A stretch of 64,000 nt of DNA from an uncultured Opitutaceae bacterium (lineage in GTDB: Bacteria > Verrucomicrobiota > Verrucomicrobiia > Opitutales > Opitutaceae). Every line of letters starts with the position of its first letter. The stretch's first letter is position 1. Below are positions 23,313 to 33,133 of this stretch, piece by piece. The translations under genes and the position numbers were made by a program. Where the stretch lies: the NCBI GenBank assembly GCA_937902925.1, contig CALFNN010000010.1, forward strand, positions 1-64,000, in the 5' to 3' direction. The notes under the pieces are model-generated. The model was not told the DNA's origin. It saw only the letters and a list, made by a program, of their open reading frames with translations, and searched no databases.

Positions 23313-23735
23313 CTAAAGCGACGTCGCGTCGGCCTTGTGCATCGGAGGCGTGCTGCCCTCCGGCCAGACCCGGAGGATTTCATCGGCGAGTTTCCGCCAG
23401 CCAAACGGCTTGGCGAGGAATCCCTTCAAGGAAGCGAGCCGTTCCATCTTGTCCTGCTCGGCGGAGAGATTGTGTCCCGTGATGAGGACGAACGCCGCGC
23501 GCGGCACGACGGCCGACGCCTGGCGGATGAATTCCAATCCGTCGAGCTGGGGCATGTAGTAATCGGTGACGACCACGCCCGGCTGCAATTCCGGGAGGGC
23601 CTTGAGCGCCTCCAACGGCCGCGAAAACGCATGCACCGCGCAATCGAGGTTCTCCGCCAGCATCTGCGTCAGGAGGTCCGTGTAGGATTTCTCGTCGTCG
23701 ACGAGCACAATCGATTTGAGCGGGGCGGGGTTCAC
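23313..23735 (-). CDS. Single-domain response regulator
   Basis: The 140-residue protein is a lone receiver domain: acidic pair Asp13-Asp14, phospho-acceptor Asp58 in VVVTDYYMPQ, Thr86 in LITGH and Lys109 in FLAKPF. There is no output domain; the last 15 residues are a short tail. Such CheY- or Spo0F-like proteins relay phosphate or bind partners directly. No histidine kinase is nearby, so the partner is unknown. It is convergent with smpB and divergent from trmL. Confidence 0.93.
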   Translation of the reverse strand: MNPAPLKSIVLVDDEKSYTDLLTQMLAENLDCAVHAFSRPLEALKALPELQPGVVVTDYYMPQLDGLEFIRQASAVVPRAAFVLITGHNLSAEQDKMERLASLKGFLAKPFGWRKLADEILRVWPEGSTPPMHKADATSL

Positions 23736-23830
23736 GGCTGGACGCCCGGGAAAATGACGAGCGGCCGGACCGAACGCAATCTGCCAGCGCGCACTTGATT
23801 TGCGGGTGTTGCGTAGCGGAGACTTCGTAG

Positions 23831-24295
23831 ATGCTGCATGTCGTGCTCTTCCAACCCGAGATCGCGCCCAATACCGGCAATGTCGGACGGATGTGCGCGC
23901 TCACCCGATGCCGGCTGCACCTGATTCATCCGCTCGGTTTCGTGATCAACGACCGTAACCTGCGGCGGGCGGGGATGGATTACTGGAAGTCGCTCGATGT
24001 TCACGAGCACGCGGACTGGGCCGCGTTTCGCGCGAGCGCGAGCGCGCCGCGGCGGCTCTGGCTGTTCACGACGAAGACCGAGCGGAGTTACTGGGACGCG
24101 CGATTTGCCGAGGGGGACGGCCTGGTGTTCGGCAACGAAAGTTCGGGCGCGCCGGCCTGGCTGCACGAGGAGATCGGCACGGCGCAGCGCGTGACGATCC
24201 CGCACGCGAACCCGGCGTTGCGCTCGTTGAATCTCAGCACGGCGGCGGGCATCGCGACCTACGAGGCGCTGCGGCAACTGCGCCTGACGCCCTGA
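23831..24295 (+). CDS. trmL: tRNA (cytidine/uridine-34-2'-O)-methyltransferase TrmL
   Basis: The 154-residue SPOUT enzyme 2'-O-methylates the wobble base of tRNA-Leu isoacceptors with S-adenosylmethionine. Seen here are the N-terminal QPEIAPNTGNVGRMC motif, IHPLGF with RRAGMDYW, the knot segment GDGLVFGNESSG and the C-terminal SLNLSTAAGIATYEALRQ that completes the trefoil knot. The length is typical. Confidence 0.96.
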   Translation: MLHVVLFQPEIAPNTGNVGRMCALTRCRLHLIHPLGFVINDRNLRRAGMDYWKSLDVHEHADWAAFRASASAPRRLWLFTTKTERSYWDARFAEGDGLVFGNESSGAPAWLHEEIGTAQRVTIPHANPALRSLNLSTAAGIATYEALRQLRLTP

Positions 24296-24394
24296 GTTCG
24301 TCCGACTGGCCGGACAGATGGAGCTTTTCCACCGGCGGCGGGTCGCATAGCAACTTGCCTCCGGTAAAAAAATGCAGGCCGCGAACCTAAATTC

Positions 24395-25306
24395 ATGAAG
24401 CTGGCGACTTCCGCACTGGGCCGCGTCGTTTGCCTCCTGCTCGCCGCGCTCCCCGCCCGGCTGGGGGCGCAATGGGGCGAATATGTCACCGTGAGTTCGA
24501 CTGCGGCGAAGGACTACGTGCGGCCGGTGGTGGGGAAGAACGGCGAACTGCGTCCCGAGAGTTACGTGGTGGCCGAGGGTTCTTTTTTTGGTGGCTCGAC
24601 CCGGGACGCCGGCCTGGAAAAGGTTCCGTTCACCGAGGTCGTCGCCACCGTGGGGCGCAGCCTCGCGCGGCAGAACTATTTTCCCGCCCGGGATCCCAAA
24701 CTTTCGGATCTGCTGATCCTCGTCTACTGGGGCACGACGACCGTGGAGGAAGATCCGAACAAACAGCTCAACACGGAGATGTTGAATGGCGCGGTGGCCG
24801 GGTATAACGCGGCGGTCGCCGCCGCGGCGGAGGGTGGCCCGCCGCCGGACCCGGGGCCGTTGAACCAGATCCTGAGCGAGCGGGACAACGACGTGACGTC
24901 CGCCAACGCGGTCGCGGCCTACAACGCGAAGCTGCTGGGTTACGCGACGACGCTCCGCAAAAAAGAGGATGACGTCAACGTGAGCACGCAGGAGCGGACG
25001 TTGCGCGAAGACCTGGCCGAGGAACGGTATTTTATCGTGCTGCTGGCCTACGACTACAAGGCGCTGATGCAGGATCATGTGCGGCGGCTGCGCTGGACGA
25101 CGCGCATGAGCGTGAGCGCGTCGGGCGTGAATTTCCGGGCGTCGCTGGTCGCGATGAACCAGATGGCGGCGAATTATTTTGGGAAACAGCTCGACGACCT
25201 GCAGCGGGCGCCGGTTTCGACAAAAGAGGGCAAGGTGGAGATCGGCGAGATGAAGGTCGTCGACGGCCCGGCCGCGGGACCGACTCCGCCGGCAGTCAAG
25301 AAATAG
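24395..25306 (+). CDS. Secreted protein of unknown function
   Basis: The 303-residue product has a signal peptide (VCLLLAALPARLGAQ) and is otherwise soluble. It contains a strand-rich N-terminal half (YVVAEGSFFGGSTRD, LLILVYWGTTTVEEDP), an Ala-rich helical middle with NAVAAYNAKLLGYATTL, and a helical/strand C-terminal part (RYFIVLLAYDYKAL, RRLRWTTRMSVSASGVNF) ending in a Pro/Ala tail. The WTTRxSVxxxGxNF sequence near 235-252 looks like the most conserved element. I do not recognise a family. It stands alone between trmL and the enolase-type gene, and the AT-rich stretch just before its ATG could be a promoter. Confidence 0.75.
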   Translation: MKLATSALGRVVCLLLAALPARLGAQWGEYVTVSSTAAKDYVRPVVGKNGELRPESYVVAEGSFFGGSTRDAGLEKVPFTEVVATVGRSLARQNYFPARDPKLSDLLILVYWGTTTVEEDPNKQLNTEMLNGAVAGYNAAVAAAAEGGPPPDPGPLNQILSERDNDVTSANAVAAYNAKLLGYATTLRKKEDDVNVSTQERTLREDLAEERYFIVLLAYDYKALMQDHVRRLRWTTRMSVSASGVNFRASLVAMNQMAANYFGKQLDDLQRAPVSTKEGKVEIGEMKVVDGPAAGPTPPAVKK

Positions 25307-25361
25307 CGCGATGGCGGGTGGCCATGCGCCGCGCGAGCGGTGCAATCGGAGCGGCGCAGCC

Positions 25362-26663
25362 CTACTCGCCGGAGCCCGAGCCGGTGCCACCGCCGCGGGC
25401 GGCTTTGTCGATGTGGGCGACGACCGTTGACTGCTTCAGGTAGTCGGGATCGATCTCGAGGCCCATGCCGGGAGTGGTCGGCACCTTGATCTTGCCGTTC
25501 ACAATCTTGAAATCGGGTTTATACCACGTCGGCGTCTGTTGCGGCGCGCGCCAGGGATACTCCATGTAGGGCGCCGCGTTCTTCGTGCACGAGGCGAATT
25601 GGAGGATGTTCACGGACGTCGCACCGGTCTGCGTGTTGTGTGGCACGATGGTCTTGCCAAGTTTTTCCGCCATGCGTGCGACGCGTTTGGCCCGGATGAT
25701 GCCGCCGTTGTAGTTCATGTCGGGCTGCACGATCTGCATGACGCCGTTGCGCAGCATCCACTCGAATTGCCACAGGCTGAAATTCTGCTCGCCGAAGGCG
25801 AGCGGGATCTTCAGCGCCCTGGCCACGGCCTGCGTCTCGGAAAGTTCCTCGAACGGGCAGGGCTCCTCGTAGAACGCGTAGTTGAGGCTCTCGAGCAGGC
25901 GGCCGATGCGGATCGCGTTGGGGACGTCGTAGGAACCGTTGGCGTCGGCCATGAGGATCGCGTCGTCGCCGAGTTTTTCACGGGCGCGGACGAGCAGCGT
26001 CTCGGACCGGCCGGGATAGGTGTCGACGTTGCGGCTCATCCGGCCGCCCATGTGGAATTTCACGGCCTTGGAACCGGTCGCGGCCATGCCGCGCACATAG
26101 ACATCGACCTCCTCCTCGGCGCTGAGGACGCGGGCGGAACCGGAAAGATAGACGGGAATCTCGGGGCGGATCACGCCGCCGAGCAGCGCGCCGACGGGTT
26201 TTTGCGCGGTCTGGCCGAGCAGGTCGAGAAGGCTCTGCTCGACGTAGGCGATCGGGCACCAGAGCGGGATGCTGGCGAGCTTGTAGTTTTCGCGGTAGAC
26301 GTAGTCGATGAGCGACTCGAGATCGCGGGCATCCTTCCCGATGAAATGAGGCGCCACCAGGTGTTGGAACATCGGGATGAAATCCTCCACCTGCTTCGTG
26401 CCGGTGATGCCGACGGCGCCGTCCTTGGAGCGGGTCCGGACGAAATAGTTGTTTCCGCGTTTCAGCATCTCGACGGACTCGATGATGACGGGCGACTTGA
26501 TCTGCCCGGGCAGGTCGAACATCGGCTGCTCGCCCTCGCGAATGAACGGATGCACATCGTGGGGATAGTCGATGCTCGCGGCGGCGGCGAGGGAGCGGGG
26601 CAGGGAGGCGGCGAGGGCGGCGCCGCCGGTGAATTTGATCCAGTCACGTCGGGTGATATTCAT
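25362..26663 (-). CDS. Tat-exported enolase-superfamily protein (mandelate racemase/MLE type)
   Basis: The 433-residue protein starts with a twin-arginine signal (TRRDWIKFTGG) and then the two-domain enolase fold. Predicted metal ligands are Asp240 (LMADANGSYD), Glu266 (YEEPCPFEE) and Glu292 (FGEQNF); candidate catalytic residues are Lys202 in KFHMGG and His342 in PHNTQTG. This set fits sugar-acid dehydratases or racemases of the mandelate racemase subgroup. Export of such an enzyme is unusual, because most members are cytosolic, but Tat-exported versions are common in Verrucomicrobia and Planctomycetes as far as I recall. The substrate is unknown; an aldonate or uronate would fit the pectin theme. 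It follows two ABC ATPase genes. Confidence 0.88.
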   Translation of the reverse strand: MNITRRDWIKFTGGAALAASLPRSLAAAASIDYPHDVHPFIREGEQPMFDLPGQIKSPVIIESVEMLKRGNNYFVRTRSKDGAVGITGTKQVEDFIPMFQHLVAPHFIGKDARDLESLIDYVYRENYKLASIPLWCPIAYVEQSLLDLLGQTAQKPVGALLGGVIRPEIPVYLSGSARVLSAEEEVDVYVRGMAATGSKAVKFHMGGRMSRNVDTYPGRSETLLVRAREKLGDDAILMADANGSYDVPNAIRIGRLLESLNYAFYEEPCPFEELSETQAVARALKIPLAFGEQNFSLWQFEWMLRNGVMQIVQPDMNYNGGIIRAKRVARMAEKLGKTIVPHNTQTGATSVNILQFASCTKNAAPYMEYPWRAPQQTPTWYKPDFKIVNGKIKVPTTPGMGLEIDPDYLKQSTVVAHIDKAARGGGTGSGSGE

Positions 26664-26753
26664 GGGGGAGTCTGGAGAATGACGCAGAAGCGTTCGATTC
26701 GTTGCGGAGGTTGAGCCATGGTGCGCGAGCGCACGCCGCGCAAAACCGGCCGC

Positions 26754-27746
<993 letters not shown>

Positions 27747-27790
27747 GGCGGGCGGTGTGACCAGTGATGGGGGGCGGGGTGGCGAGTTTC

Positions 27791-28765
27791 TCAGATCTCG
27801 CCCGCCTGCACCCGGAGGCAGGCCTGGGCATGGGTGGCGTTGACGGCCGCGAGCGCGGGCACGGTGGTGGTGCAGCGCTCCGCGGCGTGCTCGCAGCGCG
27901 GGGCGAAGGCGCAACCGGGAATCGGTTTCGAGACATCCGGCGGCATGCCGGAGATCGTGTAGAGCTCGGCGCCCTTCGGCTGCAGCGATGGGATCGAGCG
28001 CTGCAGCGCGCGGGTGTAGGGATGCTTCGGCGAGTAGAACAACGTGCGCGTGTCCGCCGTCTCCACGATGCGGCCGGCATACATCACCTGCACGCGGTCG
28101 CAAAGGCCGGAGACGACGCCGAGGTCGTGCGTGATGAAGATCACCGCCATGCCGAGCTCGCGCTGCATTTTTTTTATGAGTTCGAGGATTTGCGCCTGCA
28201 CGGTCACGTCGAGCGCGGTCGTGGGCTCATCGGCGATGAGCAGCTCGGGTTTCGTGATGAGGGCCATCGCGATCATGACGCGCTGCCGCATGCCGCCGGA
28301 GAATTCGTGCGGGTAAAGGTGGATGCGTTTTTGCGCATCGTTGATGCCGACGGCATCGAGGGCGGCGAGGCCGCGCTTGAGCGCGTCGGCGCGGGAAATC
28401 TTCTCGTGGATCAGCAGCGGCTCGATCAGCTGGTCGCCGATGCGCGCATAGGGGTTCAGCGACGTCATCGGATCCTGGAAGATCATCGCGACGCGCTTGC
28501 CGCGGATGGCGCGCGACTGGGCCGGGGTGCAATGGAGCAGATCGGTGCCGTCGAACACCGCCGTGCCGCTCTCGATCCGGCCCGGCGGCTGCGGGATCAG
28601 GCCCATGATCGAGTAGCAGGTGACGGATTTGCCGGAGCCGGACTCGCCGACGATCCCGAGGGTCTCGCCACGATCGAGGGAGAAGCTCACCCCGTCGACC
28701 GCCCGATAGACGCCGCTGCGCGTATGAAAGTAGGTGCGGAGATCGGTGACGGAGAGAAGTGGCAC
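27791..28765 (-). CDS. Oligopeptide/dipeptide-type ABC transporter ATP-binding protein (OppD/DppD-like)
   Basis: The start is a GTG at 28765: the product then begins [15 protein letters not shown], exactly where the family does, and no ATG lies nearby in frame. The 324-residue ATPase has Walker A GESGSGKS (40-47), [10 protein letters not shown], signature EFSGGMRQR, Walker [13 protein letters not shown] and the C-terminal [15 protein letters not shown] extension. It should pair with the downstream ATPase 44 nt away. The membrane partners are not in the window. Confidence 0.93.
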   Translation of the reverse strand: MPLLSVTDLRTYFHTRSGVYRAVDGVSFSLDRGETLGIVGESGSGKSVTCYSIMGLIPQPPGRIESGTAVFDGTDLLHCTPAQSRAIRGKRVAMIFQDPMTSLNPYARIGDQLIEPLLIHEKISRADALKRGLAALDAVGINDAQKRIHLYPHEFSGGMRQRVMIAMALITKPELLIADEPTTALDVTVQAQILELIKKMQRELGMAVIFITHDLGVVSGLCDRVQVMYAGRIVETADTRTLFYSPKHPYTRALQRSIPSLQPKGAELYTISGMPPDVSKPIPGCAFAPRCEHAAERCTTTVPALAAVNATHAQACLRVQAGEI

Positions 28766-28799
28766 GTGGAAGGACGAGTGAAGGCTGGGCCGGGACGAG

Positions 28800-30722
28800 T
28801 CAAACCGGGTGTGTGACGGGCGGGACCGCGAGAAGGTTCCGAACGGTGCCGGCCACCGCGGCGGGCGCGAGGCCGGCGAGCGCCGCCCCGCCCGTCGACG
28901 GGCAGCCTGGCGGCTGAAGGAGCGAGGCGGGCGATGCAAAAACCGGGCCAGTGCGAATGGGATTCGTGGGGCCGAAGAGCGCGACCAGCGGGACGCCGAG
29001 GGCGTTGGCGAGATGCATGCCGCCGGTGTCGTTGGTGACCAGGAGCCGGCAGCCGGCGAGGCGCGTGGCGAAAGAGGAGAGGTCGGTCTTGCCGGCGAGA
29101 TTCTCGACGCGGGCGGGATCGAATCCGGCGGCGACGGCGGCCGTGATCGCGGCGTCGCCCGCAGTGCCAAGGAGGAGGAATTCTTCCGCCGGGAGCGACT
29201 CGATCAGCGCGCGCCAATGGGCGATGGGCCAGCGTTTCCCGGGGTTGTTCTCGGAGCCGCAGATCAGGCCGATCGGGTGTGGAGTGGGACGGGTGACGGT
29301 GACAGGTGGCGGGTTGAGCGGAGCGAGATCGGGCGGGGCGGCGAGGCCGAAGTGGCGGAGATAGTTTGCCCAGAGTTCGAGCTGATGGTGGGTGCGCTCG
29401 TCAAAATCGCCGGGCACCTGAAAGGCGTGGGAGAGCAACGGGCGCGGCCGGCCGGGGCGGACGAGGCCGAAGCGCTGGCGGCAGCCGGTGCACCAGGCCT
29501 CGAGGTCGCCGCGCAGCGAGTTGGTGAAGAGCAGCCAGACGTCGGGATACTCTTCGCGCAGCCGGCGGAAATGCAGAAAATAGCCGGGCCCGCGGGGTGG
29601 AAGCGCGTGGAGACGGTCGGCGAGGTGCCACGCCTCGAGCAACGGGAGAAATTGTTTTTTCGCGACGAGCGTGAGTTCGGCATCGGGACGCGCGACGCGG
29701 AGCGCGCGCAGCAGCGGCACCGCCATGACGACGTCGCCGAGCCAGTTGGGCAGCCGGATCCAGATCCGGGTGCGGCGCGGCGGCGAGGTGAGTTGGCGGG
29801 CACGGAGGTCGGCGGCGAGCAGATCGCGCTTCGCCTCGAGGCGAAGGCGTTTCTCCGGCATGTCCTGGTGCCGCCAGCGGTCGTGCGCCCAGAGCCACGA
29901 GGCGCACAGGTTGTCGTCGCCCCGGAGCAGGTCCTCGAGCCAGCGGTTGAGCCCCAGCGTGACCGAGTCACTTTCTCCCCCCGTGGCCACGAGATGGACG
30001 CTGATCTCGACGCGCCAGAATCCACGCCGGCGGGGAAAGATCCCATAAACGCGCGCACCGAATTTTTCCGCCATGAGGCCGGGTAGTTCCGTGGTCGAGC
30101 ACACGCGGCCGAAGAGCGTCGTGAGCGCGCCCTGCAGGCCGGCATTCTGATCAAAGAGCACGCCGACGAATCCCCGGCGGCGCAGGATTTTCTGCGCCTC
30201 GGCGAAACCGCTCCGGCGCGAAAGCAGTTTCATGCCGAACCGCTCGCGGGAGCGTTTCACGAACTCGTCCGCCGCGGGGTTGTCCAGCGGCCGGTAGATT
30301 GTGCCGAACTCGGGAAACGGCGCGGGCACGACGAGCGACATCGCGGTCTGCGCCTCCCAATAGGCGAGATGGGGGGAGCAGATGAGTGTCGCGAGCGGTG
30401 CGGTGTGGTGCGTGGTGAACGCGGCGACGAGTTCCGGCGACGCGGCGATGATCCGGCGGTAGCGGCGCTCGCCGAGGAACGGCGTCGCGAGGGAGAGCAG
30501 GCCCGTCTCGATCACGCGACGGCAGCTCTCGCGTCCGATGGCGTGGTGCCACGCGGCGGGTTTTTCGGGAAACGCATGGTGAAGGTTCGCCAACGCCAGC
30601 CGGCGGCGGCGCGGCAGGCACCGGAAGACGAAGTCGCCGAGGGCGGCGGCCAGCACACGCAGCAGCGATTCGGGGGTGTGGGCGAGGAGCCAGCCGAGTA
30701 TTTTTAGGAGAAAAAGCAGCAC
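28800..30722 (-). CDS. Fusion: LpxL-type lipid A acyltransferase + GT9 heptosyltransferase
   Basis: The 640-residue protein joins two enzymes of lipopolysaccharide synthesis. Residues 1-about 300 are a late acyltransferase (LpxL/HtrB type) with an N-terminal membrane helix and the active-site HX4E motif at His118-Glu123 (SPHLAYWEA), plus FDQNAG and the conserved Arg region. Residues about 318-640 are a GT9 heptosyltransferase beginning IWIRLPNWLGDVVMAVP and ending with the donor-binding NDTGGMHLANALGVP and FGPTNP. The short linker (about 300-317) is Arg-rich. The reading frame is continuous with no internal stop. Putting the two activities in one chain would tie secondary acylation to core glycosylation at the inner membrane. 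The neighbouring divergent gene is another GT9 enzyme. Confidence 0.93.
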   Translation of the reverse strand: MLLFLLKILGWLLAHTPESLLRVLAAALGDFVFRCLPRRRRLALANLHHAFPEKPAAWHHAIGRESCRRVIETGLLSLATPFLGERRYRRIIAASPELVAAFTTHHTAPLATLICSPHLAYWEAQTAMSLVVPAPFPEFGTIYRPLDNPAADEFVKRSRERFGMKLLSRRSGFAEAQKILRRRGFVGVLFDQNAGLQGALTTLFGRVCSTTELPGLMAEKFGARVYGIFPRRRGFWRVEISVHLVATGGESDSVTLGLNRWLEDLLRGDDNLCASWLWAHDRWRHQDMPEKRLRLEAKRDLLAADLRARQLTSPPRRTRIWIRLPNWLGDVVMAVPLLRALRVARPDAELTLVAKKQFLPLLEAWHLADRLHALPPRGPGYFLHFRRLREEYPDVWLLFTNSLRGDLEAWCTGCRQRFGLVRPGRPRPLLSHAFQVPGDFDERTHHQLELWANYLRHFGLAAPPDLAPLNPPPVTVTRPTPHPIGLICGSENNPGKRWPIAHWRALIESLPAEEFLLLGTAGDAAITAAVAAGFDPARVENLAGKTDLSSFATRLAGCRLLVTNDTGGMHLANALGVPLVALFGPTNPIRTGPVFASPASLLQPPGCPSTGGAALAGLAPAAVAGTVRNLLAVPPVTHPV

Positions 30723-30827
30723 GCAGGCGGGAGAGCGGGATTTGGCGTTTGATTTTCGCCGGGAAAAACCATGAAACGTAACGCTTCCGCGGTTAAAAGC
30801 AGATTCTGCCCGGCCGCGCCATGCTCA

Positions 30828-31784
30828 ATGACCGAAATCCTCATCATCAAGCCCTCCTCGCTCGGCGACATCGTGCACGGCCTGCAGGTGGCGACCTCGA
30901 TGAAGGCGCAGCGCGACGACCTGCGGATCTCGTGGGTGGTGCGGGAGATTTTTGCGCCGATCGTGCGGGCCTGCCAGGCGGTCGACCACGTCTACGTGTT
31001 CGAGCGCAACGCCGGGGCCAAGGGGTTCCTCCGGCTGATGAAGGAAATCCGGAAGACGAACTTCGACTATGTCTTCGACCTGCAGGGACTCCTGCGCACG
31101 GGACTGATGACCTCGCGCGCCCGGGCGAAAAAGAAGATCGGCCGGAGCGATGCCCGCGAGTGGTCGGGGATGTTCTACGACGAAAAGGTTCCGCTGCCGC
31201 CCGACGGCAAACGCAGCCACGCGCTGGATATCCTGCTGCAGTTCTGCACGGTGCTCGGGGCGAAGCCGGAGTTGCGCGGCACGCTGAAATTTCGCGAGGT
31301 CGACAGCCTGCAACTGCGGTTCGCCGACGGACGCGGCGGGCGGCGGCCGATCGTGATGTTCCCCGACAGCCGGCGCGCGGAGAAATGCTGGGGCGGCTTC
31401 AAGCAGCTCACCGAGCTGCTGCTGCGCGACGACAAGGCGCGAAAGATCGTCTGGGCCGGGAGCAACTACGTGCACGACCGCGGGGCGTTTCCGCCCGCGC
31501 AGTTCTTCAATCTCACGGGCAACACCAGCCTCGTGTCGCTGCCGGCGCTCATCAAGCGCGCGGACTGGGTCATCTCCAACGACAGCGGCCCGATGCACCT
31601 CGCCGCGGCGCTCGGCGTGAAAACCCTGGGCATCTTCGGCCCGACCGACCCGCGGCTGTTCGGCCCCTATCCGCTGCGCGGGCCGACGAACTTCGTCATC
31701 CAGGCGCCGGTCGGCGACCTGAAGCTGCTGCCGGTGAAAGATGTTTACTCGCGCTTTCAGCGGGCGCGGGCACGCTTCAAGTGA
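30828..31784 (+). CDS. GT9 heptosyltransferase (WaaC-like)
   Basis: The 318-residue enzyme begins MTEILIIKPSSLGDIVHGLQ, the N-terminal heptosyltransferase I pattern, and has FDLQGLLRTGLM, the nucleotide-sugar site SNDSGPMHLAAALG and the closing FGPTDPRLFGPY. It likely adds heptose to the Kdo region of the lipopolysaccharide inner core. The ATG at 30828 is preferred; an in-frame ATG at 30771 adds 19 residues without similarity. It is the first gene of a run with serS, tilS and ftsH, 31-46 nt apart, which may be one operon. Confidence 0.93.
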   Translation: MTEILIIKPSSLGDIVHGLQVATSMKAQRDDLRISWVVREIFAPIVRACQAVDHVYVFERNAGAKGFLRLMKEIRKTNFDYVFDLQGLLRTGLMTSRARAKKKIGRSDAREWSGMFYDEKVPLPPDGKRSHALDILLQFCTVLGAKPELRGTLKFREVDSLQLRFADGRGGRRPIVMFPDSRRAEKCWGGFKQLTELLLRDDKARKIVWAGSNYVHDRGAFPPAQFFNLTGNTSLVSLPALIKRADWVISNDSGPMHLAAALGVKTLGIFGPTDPRLFGPYPLRGPTNFVIQAPVGDLKLLPVKDVYSRFQRARARFK

Positions 31785-31815
31785 ATCCGGCGGCGCGCCG
31801 ATAATCTCCCGTTCC

Positions 31816-33087
31816 ATGCTCGATCCCAAACTCATCCGCGAATCGCCGGACCTCGTCCGCATCGCGATCGCCAAGAAACATCTCACCGTCGACCTCGACG
31901 CCGTGCTCGCGATCGACGCGACGTGGCGCGCGCAATTGCAGGAGGTCGAGGCTCTCCGCAGCAGGCAAAAGGCGGCCAACACCGCGATGGCGGCGCTCCC
32001 GAAGGGCTCGCCGGAATTCATTGCGAAGGTCGCCGAGATGAAGGCCGTGTCCGCGCAGGTGAAGGAACGCGAGGCGCAGCTCAAGGAGTCCGAGGAAAAA
32101 TTCCGCCAGGCGATGCTGTCGATCCCGAACCTGCCGCACGCGAGCGTGCCGGAAGGCAGGACGCCGGAGCAGAACGTGGTGTTTGCACTGCACGGCGCAC
32201 ACGCCGAGCCGCGGCCGCACGCGATCCCGCACTGGGAAATTCCGGGCTTCGACAAGCTGTTCGACTTTGCCCGCGGCGCGAAGGTCACGGGCGCGGGGTT
32301 TCCGTTTTATGTTGGCGACGGCGCGCGGCTCGTCCGGGCGCTGCTGCATTTCTTTTTGGACGAAAATGCGCAGGCGGGCTACGTGGAGGTGAATCCGCCG
32401 ATCTTCGTCAATGCGGCGAGCGCCACCGCGACCGGCGCGCTGCCCGACAAGGAAGGGCAGATGTATGAGACGACGATCGACAAGCTCTACGCGGTGCCGA
32501 CGGCGGAGGTGCCGCTGACCAATTTCTTTCGCGACGAGATTGTCGACGAGGCGACGCTGCCAATCTACCGCTGCGCCTATACGCCGTGTTTCCGCCGTGA
32601 GGCCGGCAGTTACGGCAAGGATGTGCGCGGACTGAACCGGCTGCACCAGTTCGACAAGGTGGAGCTGCTCAAGTGGGTGCATCCCGCCACGAGCTACGAG
32701 GAACTCGACAAGCTGCGCGGCGACGCCGAGCGGCTGCTGCAAAAACTGGACCTACCGTATCGCGTGCTGCTGATGTGCGGCGGCGACCTCGGTTTCGCGC
32801 AGTCGAAGAAATACGATCTCGAGGTCTGGTCAGCCGGCCAGAAACGCTGGCTGGAGGTGTCGAGCTGTTCGAACTTCGAGGCGTTCCAGGCGAGGCGCGC
32901 GCAGATCCGTTTTCGGGCGAAGGATTCGGGCAAACCCGAACTCGTGCACACCATCAACGGCTCCGGGCTCGCGGTGCCGCGGGTGCTCGCGGCGCTGCTG
33001 GAAAACAACCTGCAGGCGGATGGCCGGGTGAAGATTCCCGCGGCGCTCGTGCCGTATTTCGGGAAGGAATTCCTGGGTTTTGCGTGA
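31816..33087 (+). CDS. serS: Seryl-tRNA synthetase
   Basis: The 423-residue class II enzyme charges tRNA-Ser (and tRNA-Sec where present). It has the N-terminal coiled-coil arm (about 30-100; LRSRQKAANTAMA, VKEREAQLKESEEKF), the TxE loop VPTAEVPLTN, motif 2 CFRREAGSYGKDVRGL, and motif 3 NGSGLAVPRVLAALLENN. The ATG at 31816 gives the canonical MLDPKLIRESPDLVR start. The length is normal. Confidence 0.98.
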   Translation: MLDPKLIRESPDLVRIAIAKKHLTVDLDAVLAIDATWRAQLQEVEALRSRQKAANTAMAALPKGSPEFIAKVAEMKAVSAQVKEREAQLKESEEKFRQAMLSIPNLPHASVPEGRTPEQNVVFALHGAHAEPRPHAIPHWEIPGFDKLFDFARGAKVTGAGFPFYVGDGARLVRALLHFFLDENAQAGYVEVNPPIFVNAASATATGALPDKEGQMYETTIDKLYAVPTAEVPLTNFFRDEIVDEATLPIYRCAYTPCFRREAGSYGKDVRGLNRLHQFDKVELLKWVHPATSYEELDKLRGDAERLLQKLDLPYRVLLMCGGDLGFAQSKKYDLEVWSAGQKRWLEVSSCSNFEAFQARRAQIRFRAKDSGKPELVHTINGSGLAVPRVLAALLENNLQADGRVKIPAALVPYFGKEFLGFA

Positions 33088-33088
33088 G

Positions 33089-33117
33089 GGTGGGCCCGGC
33101 CGCGGGGCGGGCCCACC
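33089..33117. repeat. Perfect 10-bp inverted repeat between serS and tilS
   Basis: GGTGGGCCCG (33089-33098) pairs with CGGGCCCACC (33108-33117) around a GC-rich 9-nt loop. It starts 2 nt after the serS stop. There is no T tract, so it is more likely an mRNA-stabilising or REP-like hairpin, or a partial attenuator, than a full terminator. Confidence 0.75.
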
Positions 33118-33133
33118 GGCGCTCGGCCGCGCA

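Noticed and set aside
27791-29170. Long upstream extension of the OppD-like gene past 28765
   Set aside because: The extra residues are Arg/Ser/Pro-rich antisense-like sequence overlapping the fusion gene; the family start coincides with the GTG at 28765.
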